From: Methylotenera_A sp040387515
GTDB taxonomy: Bacteria > Pseudomonadota > Gammaproteobacteria > Burkholderiales > Methylophilaceae
Length of the DNA: 64,000 bases
Direction: 5' to 3'
Assembly: GCA_040387515.1 (NCBI GenBank)
Contig: JAZKDP010000011.1
Coordinates: forward strand, 1-64,000
How positions within the stretch are numbered: the first letter of the stretch is position 1; each line of letters starts with the position of its first letter. The notes beneath the pieces are model-generated. The model did no database searches and was not told where the DNA came from. It worked only from the letters and a program-made list of their open reading frames with translations. Position numbers and translations under genes: made by a program. Below are positions 61,600-64,000 of this stretch, piece by piece.

Positions 61600-62754
61600 A
61601 TGAATAATCACTTTAAAAAACAATTAATTATAAGTAAGTTATTGCTAGGTATCAGTATTGTTTTAATCGGCTGCGCCACACCACAAACACGCGCACCCGC
61701 AGTTGCCAGCGGTAGTGCGGCAGATGAAACTAAAAAACAGCAAGCACTTGTAGTAGAAGACTACATGAACAACTATAAAAGATTGCAAAAAGTCGCATCA
61801 AAAATTGTTGTGGATGGCGCTGATATGTGTGGCGACAAGGTTGGAAGCTATTACGGCTTTAACTTTTGGAATCAAAACAGCTTTAACTTTAGCCCAGCCT
61901 TTAAAGAAGCAGCAAAATCTAAATACGATTTAAATGAAAATTTCAAAATCTTAAGCATTGCCCCGCAATCACCTGCTGAAAAAGCGTCTATTAAAGAAGG
62001 TGATGTTTTAGTTTCAGTGGGCGGCTGGCTTATTCCCATCGGTAAAGATATAAACAAACAAGTAAATCAAAAATTAGTAGAGCACGGCAAATCGCTCACT
62101 CCTGTAGAAGTAGCCGTTTTACGTGATGGTACCGAACATAAATTGTCTATTACGCCAGTTAAATCTTGCGATTTCACCGTACATTTAGCACCTGATGATG
62201 TAAAAAATGCTTACGCAGACGGCAAAAACATTGTTGTTTATAAAGGCATGATGGAATTTTTTAAAACAGATGAGGAAATTGCTTTAGTTGTTAGCCATGA
62301 ATTGGCACATAACTCAATGAAACATATTGATGCGAAACAAAAAAATGCAACGATGGGTGGCGTTTTTGGTTTAATTCTGGATATTGCAGCCGCGACTGCT
62401 GGTGTGAATACAAATGGCGATTTTATGCGCATGGGCTCAGGGCTTGCGGGCAACGCCTATTCAGTAGAGTTTGAGCAAGAAGCTGATTATGTTGGCTTAT
62501 ATTTTATGCAAAAAGCTGGCTACGAAATTGATAATGCTGCTGGATTTTGGCGCAGGATGGCAATTAACAACTCTCAAGCGATTACAGTCAAATCATCTCA
62601 TCCCACTACACCAGAAAGATTTGTAGCTATCGAAGCGACAGTGAGTGAAATAAAGGCAAAAATAGCAAAAGGTGAACAATTAACGCCAGAACTAAAGGGT
62701 AATTCTGCAGTGCATACAGAACCCCAAGCGATAAAAAGTCCGATGTCTATTTAA
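61600..62754 (+). CDS. M48-family metalloprotease lipoprotein with PDZ domain
   Basis: A 384-residue lipoprotein (lipobox region VLIGC, C25). A PDZ domain lies at about 105-185 (SPAEKASIKEGDVLVSVGGW). The M48 zinc motif HELAH is at H233-H237, and the third-ligand helix is EFEQEADYVGLYFMQKAGY. It is an Oma1/Htpx-like periplasmic protease, related to BepA/LoiP but with a PDZ domain ahead of the catalytic domain instead of C-terminal TPRs. It probably acts in envelope protein quality control. It is convergent with the exonuclease gene (four-base stop overlap). Confidence 0.9.
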   Translation: MNNHFKKQLIISKLLLGISIVLIGCATPQTRAPAVASGSAADETKKQQALVVEDYMNNYKRLQKVASKIVVDGADMCGDKVGSYYGFNFWNQNSFNFSPAFKEAAKSKYDLNENFKILSIAPQSPAEKASIKEGDVLVSVGGWLIPIGKDINKQVNQKLVEHGKSLTPVEVAVLRDGTEHKLSITPVKSCDFTVHLAPDDVKNAYADGKNIVVYKGMMEFFKTDEEIALVVSHELAHNSMKHIDAKQKNATMGGVFGLILDIAAATAGVNTNGDFMRMGSGLAGNAYSVEFEQEADYVGLYFMQKAGYEIDNAAGFWRRMAINNSQAITVKSSHPTTPERFVAIEATVSEIKAKIAKGEQLTPELKGNSAVHTEPQAIKSPMSI

Positions 62755-63524
62755 GACCAAGCAGCTAAAAACTCTGCCCAATGCGGTGCGCTGTAACTCG
62801 TTAGGGTTTCGCGCACCATTTTTATTTCTGCTTCATATTCCGCTTTGCTTAAATGCCCGCGCATCAACTGAAAACGCAAATACACCAAATGCGTATTGGC
62901 AACATCCGTTTCACAATAATTGCGAATTTCTTCGATTTTACCTGCCTTAAATGCATCCCACACTTTGCTGCCATCCATGCCCAGCTTACCTGGGAAGCCG
63001 CATAATTTCGCCAGGTCATCCAAGGGCGCATTGGCGCGCGCATTATATAGCGCCAGTAAATCCATTAAATCTAAATGCCGCATATGATAGCGGCTGATGT
63101 AGTTGTTCCACTTAAAGTCTTTATTGTCATCGCCCAAATCCCAATAGCGCGGCGCGACCACGTTATTAATCATGGCGCGATAATGCAATACGGGCAAATC
63201 AAAACCACTACCATTCCAAGAGATAATTTGTGGCATGTATTTCTCAACACCGTCAAAAAAACGTTGAATAATTTCAGCTTCCGTCGAATCTGCATCGCCC
63301 AGCGTCCATACTTTAAAATTATTGCCTTCGCGCAAAGCGCATGAAATTGCACAAATTTTATGCTGATGTAATGGCAAAAACTCGCTGCCGTTATGCTGGC
63401 GACGCTGATGCAAAGCAATATTGGCGACATCTTCATCTGAAACATCTGCCGGCAAATCCAGCAAGGCGCGTAAACCAGCCGTGTCGGGGATAGTTTCTAT
63501 GTCAAATACTAAGGTTGGCGTCAT
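62751..63524 (-). CDS. Predicted 3'-5' exonuclease (PolB-like, DnaQ fold)
   Basis: A 257-residue protein with the DEDD exonuclease pattern: VFDIETIPD at residues 5-13 (ExoI), ISWNGSGFDLPVLHYRA (ExoII) and NYCETDVANTHLVYLRF (ExoIII). It matches the predicted PolB-like 3'-5' exonuclease family, with no polymerase domain attached. Role in DNA or RNA processing is unknown. The next gene upstream on the same strand is a DUF4124 gene, 44 bases away. Confidence 0.88.
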   Translation of the reverse strand: MTPTLVFDIETIPDTAGLRALLDLPADVSDEDVANIALHQRRQHNGSEFLPLHQHKICAISCALREGNNFKVWTLGDADSTEAEIIQRFFDGVEKYMPQIISWNGSGFDLPVLHYRAMINNVVAPRYWDLGDDNKDFKWNNYISRYHMRHLDLMDLLALYNARANAPLDDLAKLCGFPGKLGMDGSKVWDAFKAGKIEEIRNYCETDVANTHLVYLRFQLMRGHLSKAEYEAEIKMVRETLTSYSAPHWAEFLAAWS

Positions 63525-63568
63525 CTATCAATACTCTGTTTCAACTTATTATTGGTTTATCTATTGGT

Positions 63569-64000
63569 CTATCTGGCGCTGGTTGTGCATTCAGGCTGCT
63601 TGACCACTGCGCAACGTTTTACACCTTCTTCTTTTATACCACCACGAACAGTTCTATATGGTGCAAAGCATTCCTGACTTTCCTTGTATTTTTGCATTTG
63701 TGCTTCACAATCTTCGTTTGATTTAAGTTGAGAAGTCGGCAAGTCTTTAGGCGGCGCCATTTCTAATACTTTAGGCTGTTCTTGTTTGAGGTTTTCTTTG
63801 GGATTTTCAGTCTGAGTGCTAGATTCTTCTTCAGCTTTAGGCAATGATTGTGTCTTATTTGTAGGCACAACGTTCTCTTTGATTTCTACCTTTTCTGATC
63901 TCGCCTTGTATTTTTCAGGAACTGTATCACCAAAATTTGTCCTGCCATTTTCATCAATCCACTTATAGGTATCTGCTTGACTAAAGCCTGCATAAAGTAA
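63569..64000 (-). CDS. DUF4124-domain protein, partial at the right edge
   Basis: This leftward frame is open from the window edge to the stop at 63569, so its start lies outside; at least 143 residues are present. The visible N-terminus LLYAGFSQADTYKWIDENGRTNFGDTVPEKYK is the end of a signal peptide followed by the DUF4124 motif (Y-x-W-x-D-x-x-G). The middle is a charged Lys/Glu/Pro-rich linker, and the C-terminus has four cysteines (CEAQ, ECFAPY, RCAVV, PECTT) that could form disulfides. Function is unknown; a GTG at 63868 is internal and not the real start. Confidence 0.82.
   Translation of the reverse strand, partial: LLYAGFSQADTYKWIDENGRTNFGDTVPEKYKARSEKVEIKENVVPTNKTQSLPKAEEESSTQTENPKENLKQEQPKVLEMAPPKDLPTSQLKSNEDCEAQMQKYKESQECFAPYRTVRGGIKEEGVKRCAVVKQPECTTSAR

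Noticed and set aside
63569..63868. Complete 99-residue protein starting at the GTG at 63868
   Set aside because: The same frame stays open to the window edge and encodes the DUF4124 motif and the end of a signal peptide upstream, so the GTG is internal.

Overview
The window looks like chromosomal DNA from a low-GC betaproteobacterium. The mix of genes (an sdh, malic enzyme and methylcitrate-cycle block, a LapA-type adhesin, TgpA/DUF58/MoxR, PEP-CTERM) makes a Methylotenera-like member of the Methylophilaceae my best guess. No methylotrophy gene is present, so the placement is an inference. I see no insertion sequence, prophage, integrase or CRISPR array.

Layout. 1-9.5 kb is a biofilm adhesin module: the N-terminus of a LapA-type adhesin with its retention module and TAAG cleavage site (runs off the left edge), the periplasmic protease LapG, the c-di-GMP receptor LapD, a LuxR-type regulator with a degenerate receiver domain, and the type I secretion proteins LapC and LapB. 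9.7-16.4 kb is housekeeping: tRNA-Cys, tRNA-Gly, pgsA, uvrC, a tautomerase, a zinc-type CDF transporter, rlmJ, a YqhA-family protein and a DUF2914 protein. 16.4-36.8 kb is a large carbon-metabolism block. acnB and a small EF-hand protein precede a leftward operon (gntR, malic enzyme, sdhCDAB, sdhE, a CitE-like lyase, an AMP-forming acyl-CoA synthetase, an orphan gene, fumarase). Divergent from it is a rightward operon (CitE-like lyase, mesaconyl-CoA hydratase, a second CitE-like lyase, prpB, prpC, prpD). The two meet at a consensus sigma-70 promoter beside a palindromic operator candidate.

36.9-43.1 kb holds purB, a NYN/OST-HTH protein, wrbA, a DUF2069 protein, surE-pcm-nlpD without rpoS directly after it, and a small membrane protein. 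43.2-46.1 kb is a leftward group: thioredoxin-like protein, nitroreductase, old yellow enzyme, YceI. A 495-base gap (46.1-46.6 kb) contains a strong leftward intrinsic terminator that no annotated gene explains, a possible small RNA. 46.6-51.6 kb holds a PsiE-family protein, the MoxR/DUF58/TgpA triad and tadA. 51.7-64 kb holds a Bax inhibitor-1 family protein, a PEP-CTERM protein, nagZ, a methyltransferase, a queuosine-precursor transporter, a tight rlmD/peptide-binding protein/L,D-transpeptidase/permease operon, a PDZ-M48 lipoprotein protease, a 3'-5' exonuclease and a partial DUF4124 protein at the right edge.

How the parts work together. The 19.7-36.8 kb locus can be read as one route: an acid is activated to a CoA ester, hydrated by a mesaconyl-CoA hydratase, and split by a CitE-type lyase to a keto/oxo acid plus propionyl-CoA (or acetyl-CoA). 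The methylcitrate cycle (PrpC, PrpD, AcnB, PrpB) then turns propionyl-CoA and oxaloacetate into pyruvate and succinate, and Sdh, fumarase and malic enzyme convert succinate to pyruvate. The enzyme families are visible; the combined pathway is inference. The Lap block is a complete signalling and secretion unit apart from the outer-membrane TolC-like pore.
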